Shown in pieces: positions 1 through 5,236 of a stretch of DNA of 5,236 bases. The DNA is from JAPLGZ01 sp038225095. Lineage in GTDB: Bacteria; Chloroflexota; Anaerolineae; Caldilineales; Caldilineaceae. The number at the start of each line of letters is the position of its first letter. Within the stretch, counting starts at the first letter, position 1. Under the pieces are notes generated by a model. That model was not told the DNA's origin. It made no database searches and saw only the letters and a program-made list of their open reading frames with translations. The stretch covers positions 1 to 5,236 of the forward strand of contig JBBREZ010000495.1 of NCBI GenBank assembly GCA_038225095.1, in the 5' to 3' direction. The position numbers and the translations under genes were made by a program.

Positions 1-1
1 T

Positions 2-127
2 AATCACACGGTCAAGAAACTTGACCAACTCGCTGAGCAGTTTGAAGACCATTTGAAGGCGACCACCTTCCCGTGTTCTTTACTTGACCGCCATGCCTAT
101 TCGGCCATTTGTGCCTTGTTTATTTGA
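2..127 (+). CDS. C-terminal end of an unidentified protein (5' end outside window)
   Basis: An open frame enters from the left edge and runs 41 codons to a TGA at 125-127. The peptide begins NHTVKKLDQLAEQFEDHLK and ends CALFI. It has a charged, probably helical first half and a Cys-containing hydrophobic end. I do not recognise the family. The sequence reads like real protein, but 41 residues are too few to be certain. The frame is not the one used by the radical SAM remnant that begins 12 bases downstream, so this is either the end of a separate gene or another broken piece. A perfect 7-bp hairpin (10-26) lies within it. Confidence 0.3.
   Translation, partial: NHTVKKLDQLAEQFEDHLKATTFPCSLLDRHAYSAICALFI
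10..26. repeat. Short perfect inverted repeat (7-bp stem, 3-nt loop)
   Basis: GGTCAAG at 10-16 pairs with CTTGACC at 20-26 around the loop AAA. It lies inside an apparent reading frame (residues TVKKLDQ) and has no following T-run, so it is not a convincing terminator. It may be chance or a protein-binding palindrome. Confidence 0.3.
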
Positions 128-138
128 GTTGTCTATGA

Positions 139-635
139 GAAACAATTGACAATGATATTGCTCGACAGTGGAATCGACGCCAAGCAACTATTGAAAAGTT
201 CGATCAGGCAATCGATGTGTTATGTCGAGTCGGATTCAGAGTAGGTAGCCAGGATATGAATGCCTTTGTCATTTTCGGCATTCCAGATGAAGATTTACAA
301 GCTGCAGTAAACACTGCGGTCTATGCTTCAACACGTGTTGGATCTGTTGTACCCATGCTATTTACGCCTGTCCCAGGATCTATTCTATTTCGAACGCATG
401 AACGCATCAGAGTTACTTAGAGTCCCAATACCATCCAGATGGAAAAAAATGGGACCTAAACGATTACAATGGAAAATTACTTCCTTTTTTAGAGTATAAT
501 CAACAGAAATATCCAAGTCTCGAAGCATCAGATTACCTGGAAATCGAGTCGCTCATGATGCACCTAAACAATTCTAAAGTGCTTAGTAACAACGGCCAAA
601 TATGGTCTGTTTTAATAATTTTTGCCCTATTTTAG
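139..635 (+). pseudogene. B12-binding-type radical SAM protein, C-terminal remnant with frameshift
   Basis: Two adjacent frames together read like the second half of a cobalamin-dependent-type radical SAM enzyme. The first (139-420) begins ETIDNDIARQWNRR, continues with FVIFGIPDEDLQ, the usual 'GLPGE/D' strand-turn of the barrel, and reaches PMLFTPVPGS, the 'TP.PG' motif. It then hits a TAG at 418-420. The homology resumes one frame over (about 402-635) with WDLNDYNGKLLPFLEYN and LEIESLMMHLN, which match the end of this family. The change equals one lost base (or two gained) at about 402-420. The N-terminal B12-binding domain and the CxxxCxxC cluster motif are absent. An in-frame TGA at 136-138 closes the frame upstream, so no complete enzyme can be made. 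A GTG at 217 could start only a 67-residue piece. The product of the intact family cannot be told. The last residues before 633-635 (IWSVLIIFALF) may be read-through of non-coding DNA. Confidence 0.65.
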
Positions 636-875
636 GCCAAATTTCTTGGCAATGTGGGTCAGAATATTTATCGAATTCGTGTTTTTGACTGTTCGTAAGG
701 TTTTGGCGAAGGTATTGTAGTAAGAGATTTGATATAAATAGCGAGAGTCATGCAGGTAAAGCTTTTAGAAGAGTACTAAGCGAGATGCCTTAATATGCTA
801 GCATTGTACCTCTTGCTTTATTATACTTGAAGTATTATGGCTTTAAGTATGAATTGACTACGTTCCGCTAACGTA
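636..875. other. AT-rich intergenic region, no gene seen
   Basis: No reading frame here looks like protein on either strand. Small palindromes are visible: ATACTTGAAGTAT (823-835), with its half-site AAGTAT repeated at 845-850, and a 6-bp stem TACGTT/AACGTA (859-875) next to the stop codon of the minus-strand gene. An 8-base direct repeat GGCCAAAT occurs at 594-601 and 635-642. None is strong enough to name. Confidence 0.5.
859..875 (-). terminator. Weak hairpin directly after the minus-strand stop codon
   Basis: A 6-bp stem (859-864 with 870-875, loop of 5) lies immediately after the TAA (878-876) of the minus-strand unit. No T-run follows on the minus strand, so as an intrinsic terminator it would be poor. 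It is listed only because of its position. Confidence 0.15.
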
Positions 876-1607
876 TTAAGTGGCTGGCTCCTCGTTTTCT
901 TCCGCGAACTCAGTGGTGATCAGCGTATGTAGGGCCGCTAATTGTTCGAGGAGTACACGGCGCTCTTCGTTACGCAAGGCGTGGTGCTTTTGCTCCAACT
1001 GCTGCAAGAGCCGCATTGCCTTGACGGCTACGGCCAATTCTTCAGGAATGGCGGTTTTACTCTGACGCAACAAGTTGTAGGCCCGTTCCATGTCACCAGC
1101 CTCGCGCGCGTAGTCCGCAGCCATCGTGATTTCGCCCAACTGTTCCCAGGCCAGTGAGGCACCCTGGGCATCGTCATTGTAGGCCATCAGCAAGGCCCTG
1201 AATTTTGCCAGATTCGCATCATCTAGTTTACGTTTACCCTGTTCAAGCAACAAATTCATACGATTTTCCAAATCCCATAGATGTTCGTCCATTTCCGAAT
1301 AGGCGGCCAGCGCAGCAAAGGCTTGGGCGATCAGGGCCCAGCGATAATACAATGCCGTCTGCTGGTGCAAACTGGCAAAGGCTTCTTCTAGCCAGTGGTG
1401 GAGGTAGACATAGGCCGTTTGCGCCATGTCTAACGGTTCAACAATTTCCAGATAGCGGCGGGCCAGATTTAACAGCGTTTCGATCTGGGCGGCCGATAAA
1501 TTGGCATGCTGCGGCAGGGCTTGATAGCGTTCGATCAGCACATGCAACGCCTGCGCGCCTACCCCATCGGTCTGGCGCTGCATCGCTACGGCGGCTTCAC
1601 TGAGCAA
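876..1607 (-). CDS. C-terminal helical repeat part of the split helicase (frameshifted continuation)
   Basis: This 243-residue frame is almost wholly alpha-helical in composition (Ala, Leu, Glu, Gln). It has TPR-like segments such as ADYAREAGDMERAYNLL (residues 164-180), a Gln/Glu/Arg-rich likely coiled coil near residues 195-228, and an acidic tail ending EENEEPAT. I see no catalytic motif, so a protein-interaction or scaffold role is likely. The listed start is a TTG at 1607. The only ATG alternative, at 1583, lies two bases past the TAG (1588-1586) of the upstream frame, an arrangement that could allow re-initiation. No good ribosome binding site precedes either. The frame is open back to 1655, and the upstream residues (GGDYAEDDARHAAK) look as protein-like as the rest. 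I therefore favour this being the end of the helicase protein, separated by a one-base deletion, rather than an independent gene. Adding one base makes the whole unit exactly 1068 codons plus stop. Confidence 0.6.
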   Translation of the reverse strand: MLSEAAVAMQRQTDGVGAQALHVLIERYQALPQHANLSAAQIETLLNLARRYLEIVEPLDMAQTAYVYLHHWLEEAFASLHQQTALYYRWALIAQAFAALAAYSEMDEHLWDLENRMNLLLEQGKRKLDDANLAKFRALLMAYNDDAQGASLAWEQLGEITMAADYAREAGDMERAYNLLRQSKTAIPEELAVAVKAMRLLQQLEQKHHALRNEERRVLLEQLAALHTLITTEFAEENEEPAT

Positions 1608-4081
1608 CTTTGCGGCGTGGCGGGCGTCGTCCTCCGCATAATCGCCACCAATACCTCATCCACGGACGCGGTAAGCGATGCCTGTTGCGTTGCGCTTGCG
1701 GACATTGTTGTGGTGTTCTGGATCAGGTTTGCCATTGCAATGGCGGCGTGAATGGTTTGGTAGGCCGTTTTGAATTGTTTCTGGCCGAGTTGCGTCTGCG
1801 CTTGGCTAATTTGCTCGTGCGCTTGTTGGGTAAGTACTGTGCAAATTTCAGCATACTGATCTTCGACTTGTTCCTCGATCATTGGATCGCCAAATTGCAC
1901 CGCTAGCGCCTGCGCCTGCCGATTACGCGCATGGGCCTCCAGCCATTCGTTGCGTTGCAGCCAATTCGTCGCCTCTTGCAGATAGCCGCCAATATATTGC
2001 TCCTGTGCTTCGCGTTGCAGTGCTGAATCACCGAGCTGCGTGGCCAAAGCATAGGCGCGCCGGTTACGCCGATAGCCTTGCTCCCAGGAATTGCGCTCAA
2101 AAAGGTCGTCAACTTCGTCAAGGTAGCCTTCAATCATCTCGATGGCCGACATGTCATCCAATTGCAAGATTTCGAGCAGATCCTGCCAAGTAATGACCAA
2201 CGCGCCTGGTACTTGGGCCACTTCAAGTTCGACCAAGACTGGCGCGTTGGCTGGTTCGAGTAAGATCAGTTTGTCGGTGGAACGGCTCAGGGCCACGCGA
2301 ATTTCGTCAAAGAGGCGTCGCGCTTCAAATTTGGGAATATTACCGCCGTCTTGTTCATTGCACAAGCGCATCGCTCGCATATAAACCGCGTTTAACCCAT
2401 GCACAACGACTGTGGCCCGTTCCAGGCCCTTGATCTCGCGCGCCAGAAGAATCACTTCGTCGGCATCTGATGTTGGTTGCTCACTGAGCGTGGCGCGCAA
2501 AGTATCGGTCAAGTCGATTAGGATGCGCCCTGGCTTGTCGGCTAGCTCTTGCAGCAAGGCCAGCCACGCCGGACTGGGCGATTTTTCCGACCCGCTCACG
2601 GCCGGTGGCAGCGCACAAATAAAAATCTGCCCATTTTCGTCGCCGCTGTCGGTAGTGCCGTGGCTTGCGCTGCTGCTGGCGGCCCGCTCGCGCATCAATT
2701 GTTCATCTTCGTAAATGAACAATTGGCGGCTGGCACTGGGGCGTTGGGCCTTGGGCAGGTGTGCGTAGAGTGCCCAAGTGTTATCAATTAATTGCGCCAG
2801 GTTGCGCGGCGAGCGGCGCTGATGTTGAAATTGAAATTCGTCCGGCCAGAGACCAAGCTGTTCGCCGAGCAGATCTTTGGAGACACCCCAGTCAAAGCCG
2901 CTGGGCTGCACAATTTGCGATTCGTCACCCGCCACCACAAAGACAAACGGCGCATCCTGACGGCGGCGAATGCGCTCGCGCACTAATTCGCCCAGCAACG
3001 CAATTTGCAATAGCGTCAGGTCTTGCACTTCGTCGATAATTACGGCGTCTAATTGGGCTAACCAGGACGGGCTTTTGCCTTTGCGTAAGCGCTCAACGGC
3101 CAAATAAGCGGCTTTCTGATCCTGGAAGAAACGCCCATCGCGCAGCCGTTCGGCCAAGCGCCAGGCCAATTCAGCGTCTGGCAGCGCCAGTTCGCGCTGC
3201 GCAGCATAGGTCGTTGCGCTGACGCCATCTGGCCGGAAGAGCAGTTGATTAAGTTTACCAGCGGGCAGCGAATAGCCAGGGGGAAATGTCCGGCCTAGGA
3301 GGTGGGCGCGCAACTCGGTGTAGAGTGTTTGCGGATACTTTTTCCACGGGCCGAGCGTCGCCGCATTTTGCAGATCGAGAAAGGTCGTAAAGTCGCGTAA
3401 ATCCGTAAATGGTTCGCCGAAGGTAGGCAGACTGGTGATTTCGTGCTCGATCTCATTGAGGGTGCAGACCTTGACGATCCGTTTGATATGCGACCCTTGC
3501 GCCTCGAGAAATTCCCCGGCCGCCCGCTTTAGGCGATTCGTATACGTGACATACAAAATCTCGCGCATATCTGTGCGTTGGGCCAGATCTTTGACCAGAT
3601 ACAGTAATGAAACAGTTTTGCCACTGCCGGGCAAGCCTTTGATCGTAGCCAGCGCCACATATTCGCTGTTCACTTTGGCGCTAACCTGACGTTGTTCGGC
3701 GTAGCGCGGGTCGAGCGCATCCACCGCCACTTCTTCATAATCATCCAGCGAGCCCAGTTCAATCGGGTCATTGGTTTCGTCGTGGTGACGAATCGAGTGG
3801 ATGAGGATCGTGTTGTTCGCCCGGTTTGTTGGGTCGTCTTCTTGTTGCGTGACCGGTACACTGCTTTCGCTGCGCGGAATCCACCACATGTAGTAATGGT
3901 TGCCTTGCACCGGTGTGCGCCGCCAATGCGCATTGAGGCCGGTTGTCCCTTTAACACTCGGCGTACGCCCGCGCATCCCCAACAGCAATTGCGCCCAAAG
4001 CGCCTTACGCTGAATGGTCTCCGGCAAATTTTCTGCCGAACGGTCGTAGTCTTTGTGTTTCAGTAGCCGGTAAGAAGACAT
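1586..4081 (-). CDS. UvrD/Rep-like superfamily I helicase with RelE-like N-terminus and C-terminal repeats
   Basis: An 831-residue frame with the SF1 helicase motifs in order: Walker A GLPGSGKT (149-156), motif Ia YVTYTNRLKRAA (177-188), Walker B DEVQD (350-354), motif III GDESQ (385-389), motif IV-like QHQRRSPRNLAQLI (419-432), motif V REIKGLERATVVV (548-560) and motif VI IRVALSRSTDKLILLE (594-609). These predict ATP-driven translocation on or unwinding of nucleic acid. Residues 1-70 resemble the RelE/ParE toxin fold: helices with NLPETIQRKA, then a strand pair with HWRRTPVQGNHYYMWWIPR. That assignment rests on pattern only. A Ser/Asp/Gly-rich linker (about 466-484) sits between motifs IV and V. 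After residue 645 come two 47-residue helical repeats and further helices. The last residues (about 813-831, IMRRTTPATPQS...) differ in character from what precedes and look out of frame; the natural continuation is the adjacent 876-1607 frame. The ATG at 4081 is the only start before an in-frame TAA at 4105-4103. The ribosome binding site is poor. Flanking remnants of restriction and toxin genes hint at a defence role, which is inference. Confidence 0.9.
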   Translation of the reverse strand: MSSYRLLKHKDYDRSAENLPETIQRKALWAQLLLGMRGRTPSVKGTTGLNAHWRRTPVQGNHYYMWWIPRSESSVPVTQQEDDPTNRANNTILIHSIRHHDETNDPIELGSLDDYEEVAVDALDPRYAEQRQVSAKVNSEYVALATIKGLPGSGKTVSLLYLVKDLAQRTDMREILYVTYTNRLKRAAGEFLEAQGSHIKRIVKVCTLNEIEHEITSLPTFGEPFTDLRDFTTFLDLQNAATLGPWKKYPQTLYTELRAHLLGRTFPPGYSLPAGKLNQLLFRPDGVSATTYAAQRELALPDAELAWRLAERLRDGRFFQDQKAAYLAVERLRKGKSPSWLAQLDAVIIDEVQDLTLLQIALLGELVRERIRRRQDAPFVFVVAGDESQIVQPSGFDWGVSKDLLGEQLGLWPDEFQFQHQRRSPRNLAQLIDNTWALYAHLPKAQRPSASRQLFIYEDEQLMRERAASSSASHGTTDSGDENGQIFICALPPAVSGSEKSPSPAWLALLQELADKPGRILIDLTDTLRATLSEQPTSDADEVILLAREIKGLERATVVVHGLNAVYMRAMRLCNEQDGGNIPKFEARRLFDEIRVALSRSTDKLILLEPANAPVLVELEVAQVPGALVITWQDLLEILQLDDMSAIEMIEGYLDEVDDLFERNSWEQGYRRNRRAYALATQLGDSALQREAQEQYIGGYLQEATNWLQRNEWLEAHARNRQAQALAVQFGDPMIEEQVEDQYAEICTVLTQQAHEQISQAQTQLGQKQFKTAYQTIHAAIAMANLIQNTTTMSASATQQASLTASVDEVLVAIMRRTTPATPQSCSVKPP
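1589..1655 (-). other. Probable frameshift zone joining the two helicase frames
   Basis: Between a TGA that closes the downstream frame (1658-1656) and the TAG that ends the upstream one (1588-1586), both frames are open. The upstream frame reads DEVLVAIMRRTTPATPQS and the downstream frame reads GGDYAEDDARHAAKLLSEA. The second is the more natural helical sequence, so the shift most likely lies at about 1635-1655, in a G/T-rich stretch. It corresponds to one missing base. There is no X-XXY-YYZ slippery heptamer. Confidence 0.6.
1844..2125 (-). repeat. Two tandem 47-residue helical (TPR-like) repeats in the helicase tail
   Basis: Residues 653-699 and 700-746 of the helicase align without gaps at about 18 of 47 positions. 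Each begins YL.E, has an R-N-x-W step, then RNR.A.ALA.Q.GD, and ends near QY. The spacing and Ala/Leu pattern resemble helix-turn-helix solenoid repeats (TPR or similar). The following helices (about 750-790) may be a third, diverged unit. Such repeats usually bind proteins or oligomerise. Confidence 0.6.
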
Positions 4082-4098
4082 AGATGAAATCGATTTTG

Positions 4099-4160
4099 GA
4101 TTTTAGATTGACGAGGATTTCTGTCAACGAAGCTACTTCGTCAATCGTCAATCTAAAATC
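4099..4160. repeat. Perfect 16-bp inverted repeat with 30-nt spacer upstream of the helicase
   Basis: Bases 4099-4114 (GATTTTAGATTGACGA) are the exact reverse complement of 4145-4160. The spacer contains its own hairpin, ACGAAG (4127-4132) with CTTCGT (4136-4141). The structure begins 18 bases before the helicase start codon and covers its predicted promoter. GTCAA/TTGAC half-sites recur at 4108-4112, 4124-4127, 4140-4144 and 4147-4151. It could be an operator, a cruciform, or the remains of a small palindromic element. Confidence 0.75.
4100..4127 (-). promoter_or_regulatory. Predicted sigma-70-type promoter for the helicase
   Basis: On the minus strand TTGACA (4127-4122) is followed after 16 nt by TAAAAT (4105-4100), a perfect -35 and a 5-of-6 -10. 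Transcription would start near 4093, leaving a leader of only about 12 nt with no Shine-Dalgarno sequence. The -10 lies in one arm of the perfect inverted repeat and the -35 in its spacer, so a protein bound to the repeat would block it. Confidence 0.5.
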
Positions 4161-4229
4161 GTAAATTTAATGTGCTGGCGCCATCTTGACGCAACCAACC
4201 ACAAAGCAGCCAGGAATGGACAACTATAA

Positions 4230-4403
4230 TACCACATCTATGCTAATTTCAGTGGATATCTAAACGCTTCCAAGCGCGGCTATGAAATTCCGTTCGATGG
4301 CTATTTCTATTCCTCTAGGCTACAGGGCCTGCTGGCGGCGATTGACACTGATCTCAAGCAGTTGTGCCAGGCGATGATGAAACTATTGGCTGAGATGGTA
4401 TAA
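4230..4403 (+). pseudogene. Remnant resembling the C-terminus of a type I restriction methylase (HsdM / N-6 DNA methylase)
   Basis: An open frame between TAA stops reads ANFSGYLNASKRGYEIPF, then DGYFY, then LLAAIDTDLKQL, and ends MKLLAEMV. The order 'RGYEIPF..YFY', then 'I..DL/I', then a Leu-rich helix ending 'LL.E(V/M)V' is how many N-6 DNA methylases of type I restriction systems end. The NPPY catalytic motif and SAM-binding region would lie far upstream and are absent; what precedes is intergenic DNA and the divergent helicase promoter. No start codon is evident, so this is probably a leftover of a deleted restriction-modification locus. The identification comes from memory of the family and is moderately sure. 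Its TAA overlaps the -10 of the next gene. Confidence 0.45.
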
Positions 4404-4404
4404 T
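4377..4404 (+). promoter_or_regulatory. Possible promoter of the VapB-like gene
   Basis: A perfect TATAAT (4399-4404) lies 39 bases before the ATG at 4444. A weak -35, ATGAAA (4377-4382, four of six matches), is 16 nt upstream. It overlaps the last codons of the methylase remnant. Confidence 0.4.
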
Positions 4405-4443
4405 TAGATGAAAAGGCTTGGTTAAAATGAACAGAAGAAAAAC

Positions 4444-4689
4444 ATGACCTACTTTCGCCAAATTATTGATGCATTGCCGGAAATTATTATCGCGCCACCA
4501 GCGTTGCGCCATCGCCGGGTGGAAATTATCTTTTTACCGTTGGACGAAGTGGTGGTCAATGACAAGCCTACAGCCGTTGATGCCAATGGCTGGCCGGTGG
4601 GCTTTTTTGAAGAAACTTTCGGTTCAATTCCCGATTTTCCCGAACGTGAACCGCAAGGTGAGTACGAAATCCGTGAGGAACTTCTATGA
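4444..4689 (+). CDS. VapB-like antitoxin
   Basis: An 81-residue protein beginning MTYFRQIIDALPEIIIAPP and continuing with RHRRVEIIFLPLDE, NGWPVGFFEETFG and PQGEYEIREELL. This is the layout of a recurrent antitoxin family found next to VapC toxins: an N-terminal beta strand pair, probably for dimerisation and DNA binding, and a C-terminal segment with 'GWP.GFFE' and 'RG/PQGEYE.REEL' that wraps the PIN-domain toxin. Its stop codon overlaps the ATG of the next frame as ATGA (4686-4689), and that frame begins like a VapC toxin. Such antitoxins normally repress their own operon. A purine-rich stretch AGAAGAAA (4433-4440) may serve as the ribosome binding site. The gene looks intact although its toxin partner is truncated. 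The family is inferred from the neighbour and motifs. Confidence 0.75.
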   Translation: MTYFRQIIDALPEIIIAPPALRHRRVEIIFLPLDEVVVNDKPTAVDANGWPVGFFEETFGSIPDFPEREPQGEYEIREELL

Positions 4690-4802
4690 CGTACCTGCTC
4701 GATACCAATGCCTGCATTCGTTATATGAGCGGGCGTTCCGTATCCTTGATGCAGAAACTTCGTTCTATGCCGCTAGATTTAATCTTTACAAGTACACTTT
4801 GA
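4686..4802 (+). pseudogene. Truncated VapC-type PIN-domain toxin
   Basis: The frame starts at an ATG overlapping the antitoxin stop and reads MTYLLDTNACIRYMSGRS, the N-terminus of VapC ribonucleases with the first metal-binding Asp (D6, in LLDTN). It then reads LMQKLRSMPLDLIFTSTL and stops at TGA 4800-4802 after 38 codons. VapC proteins are usually about 130-140 residues and need three or four acidic residues spread along the chain. Only the first is present, so no active toxin can be made. None of the three frames after 4800 continues the family ('.AEL.YGA'), so the rest was deleted or replaced rather than merely frameshifted. The neighbouring DUF262 gene starts 46 bases after the stop. Confidence 0.8.
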
Positions 4803-4848
4803 GATCGCCTCATGGTCAAATGAATGAAATTGCAAAAGGTAACTTAAA

Positions 4849-5236
4849 ATGAAAATTAGCGAACTGCTTGATAGTATAGAAACGCGCTCGGTTGTACTCC
4901 CAGAGTTTCAACGTGAATATGTGTGGAACAAGGATCAAGCGAAACAATTGCTGGACTCCTTGATGAAGGAATACCCTGTTGGTGGCTTACTGTTTTGGAA
5001 AACGGATCAACCACCTGAACTCAAGAACATAAACTCTCTACCGGAAAAGCTGGGCACGGTGACTGTCATTCTTGATGGCCAGCAACGACTTACGACCCTC
5101 CACATGCTTATGCGTGGCAAAATACCGCATTATTACCGTGAGACTGATATCATCCATGATCCGCGTGACTTGTATTTTAACCTCGATTCCGGTGAGTTTC
5201 AATACTATCTACAGCTACGGATGAAAGATAACCCAC
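4849..5236 (+). CDS. GmrSD-type DUF262 protein, N-terminal part (runs off window)
   Basis: An open frame of 129 codons continues past the right edge. It has the DUF262 (GmrS-like) signature: LPEFQREYVWNKDQAKQLLDS (residues 18-38, the 'P.FQR.YVW' motif), YPVGGLLFWK (42-51) and ILDGQQRLTTL (74-84, the 'DGQQR' nucleotide-binding motif). This domain hydrolyses NTP in type IV restriction systems such as GmrSD, which cut DNA carrying modified (glucosylated hydroxymethyl-) cytosine. It also occurs in other defence proteins such as the BrxU-like and SspE-like groups. The start ATG has a reasonable ribosome binding site, AAAAGGT (4834-4840), and an in-frame TAA (4840-4842) excludes earlier starts. The gene follows the cut-off toxin, so it may be transcribed from the antitoxin promoter. 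Whether an HNH nuclease domain (DUF1524) follows cannot be seen. Confidence 0.88.
   Translation, partial: MKISELLDSIETRSVVLPEFQREYVWNKDQAKQLLDSLMKEYPVGGLLFWKTDQPPELKNINSLPEKLGTVTVILDGQQRLTTLHMLMRGKIPHYYRETDIIHDPRDLYFNLDSGEFQYYLQLRMKDNP

Noticed and set aside
594..642. Direct repeat GGCCAAAT as target-site duplication of a small insertion
   Set aside because: Eight bases flanking only 33 nt, with no terminal inverted repeats, is compatible with chance.
1205..1603. 132-codon plus-strand open frame
   Set aside because: It is the antisense shadow of the helical C-terminal frame; its Pro/Arg/His-rich composition is typical of a shadow frame.
1589..1655. Programmed ribosomal frameshift to make the full helicase
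   Set aside because: No slippery heptamer or clear stimulatory hairpin is visible; simple mutation or sequencing error is more likely.
3692..4066. 124-codon plus-strand open frame opposite the helicase N-terminus
   Set aside because: It is antisense to a well-supported gene with clear helicase motifs and shows no recognisable domain.
4225..4230. Perfect TATAAT as a plus-strand promoter
   Set aside because: No acceptable -35 lies 16-18 nt upstream and there is no intact gene directly downstream.
4785..4813. Separate promoter for the DUF262 gene (TTTACA at 4785-4790)
   Set aside because: The matching -10 position reads CCTCAT, which is too weak to call.
4466..4852. 128-codon frame across the vapB and vapC region
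   Set aside because: It overlaps the better supported VapB and VapC frames in another frame and has a Trp/Lys/Arg-rich composition with no motif.
1..5236. CRISPR array, tRNA or rRNA
   Set aside because: No regularly spaced repeats, cloverleaf or rRNA-like conserved stretches were seen on either strand.

Overview
The window is a stretch of accessory bacterial DNA with moderate GC. It is dominated by one long minus-strand coding unit and flanked by AT-richer DNA that holds gene remnants. The mix of a B12-type radical SAM remnant, a VapB/VapC pair of the 'GWP.GFFE' type and a large UvrD-like helicase with extra domains at both ends would fit a Chloroflexota or other filamentous or environmental bacterium. 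That placement is inference; no phylogenetic marker is present.

Left part (1-635, plus strand): the tail of an unidentified protein (2-127), then the C-terminal part of a cobalamin-dependent-type radical SAM protein (139-635). The radical SAM part lacks its FeS-cluster half and carries a one-base frameshift near 402-420. Positions 636-875 hold no gene I can support.

Centre (876-4081, minus strand): a superfamily I helicase of the UvrD/Rep type with all the main motifs readable. In front of it sits a short domain that looks like a RelE/ParE-type toxin fold. Behind it come helical, TPR-like repeats. The reading frame breaks near 1589-1655, so it now reads as two frames (831 aa plus 243 aa). 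Restoring one base gives one protein of 1068 aa. A strong-looking promoter (TTGACA, 16 nt, TAAAAT) lies just upstream, inside a perfect 16-bp inverted repeat.

Right part (4230-5236, plus strand): a remnant resembling the C-terminus of a type I restriction methylase (HsdM / N-6 DNA methylase), an intact VapB-like antitoxin gene, a VapC PIN-domain toxin cut to 38 codons, and the first 129 codons of a GmrSD-type (DUF262) protein that runs off the window. This looks like a partly decayed defence or toxin-antitoxin island. The helicase with its toxin-like N-terminus is the most unusual component and may belong to the same defence context, although its function cannot be read from sequence alone.
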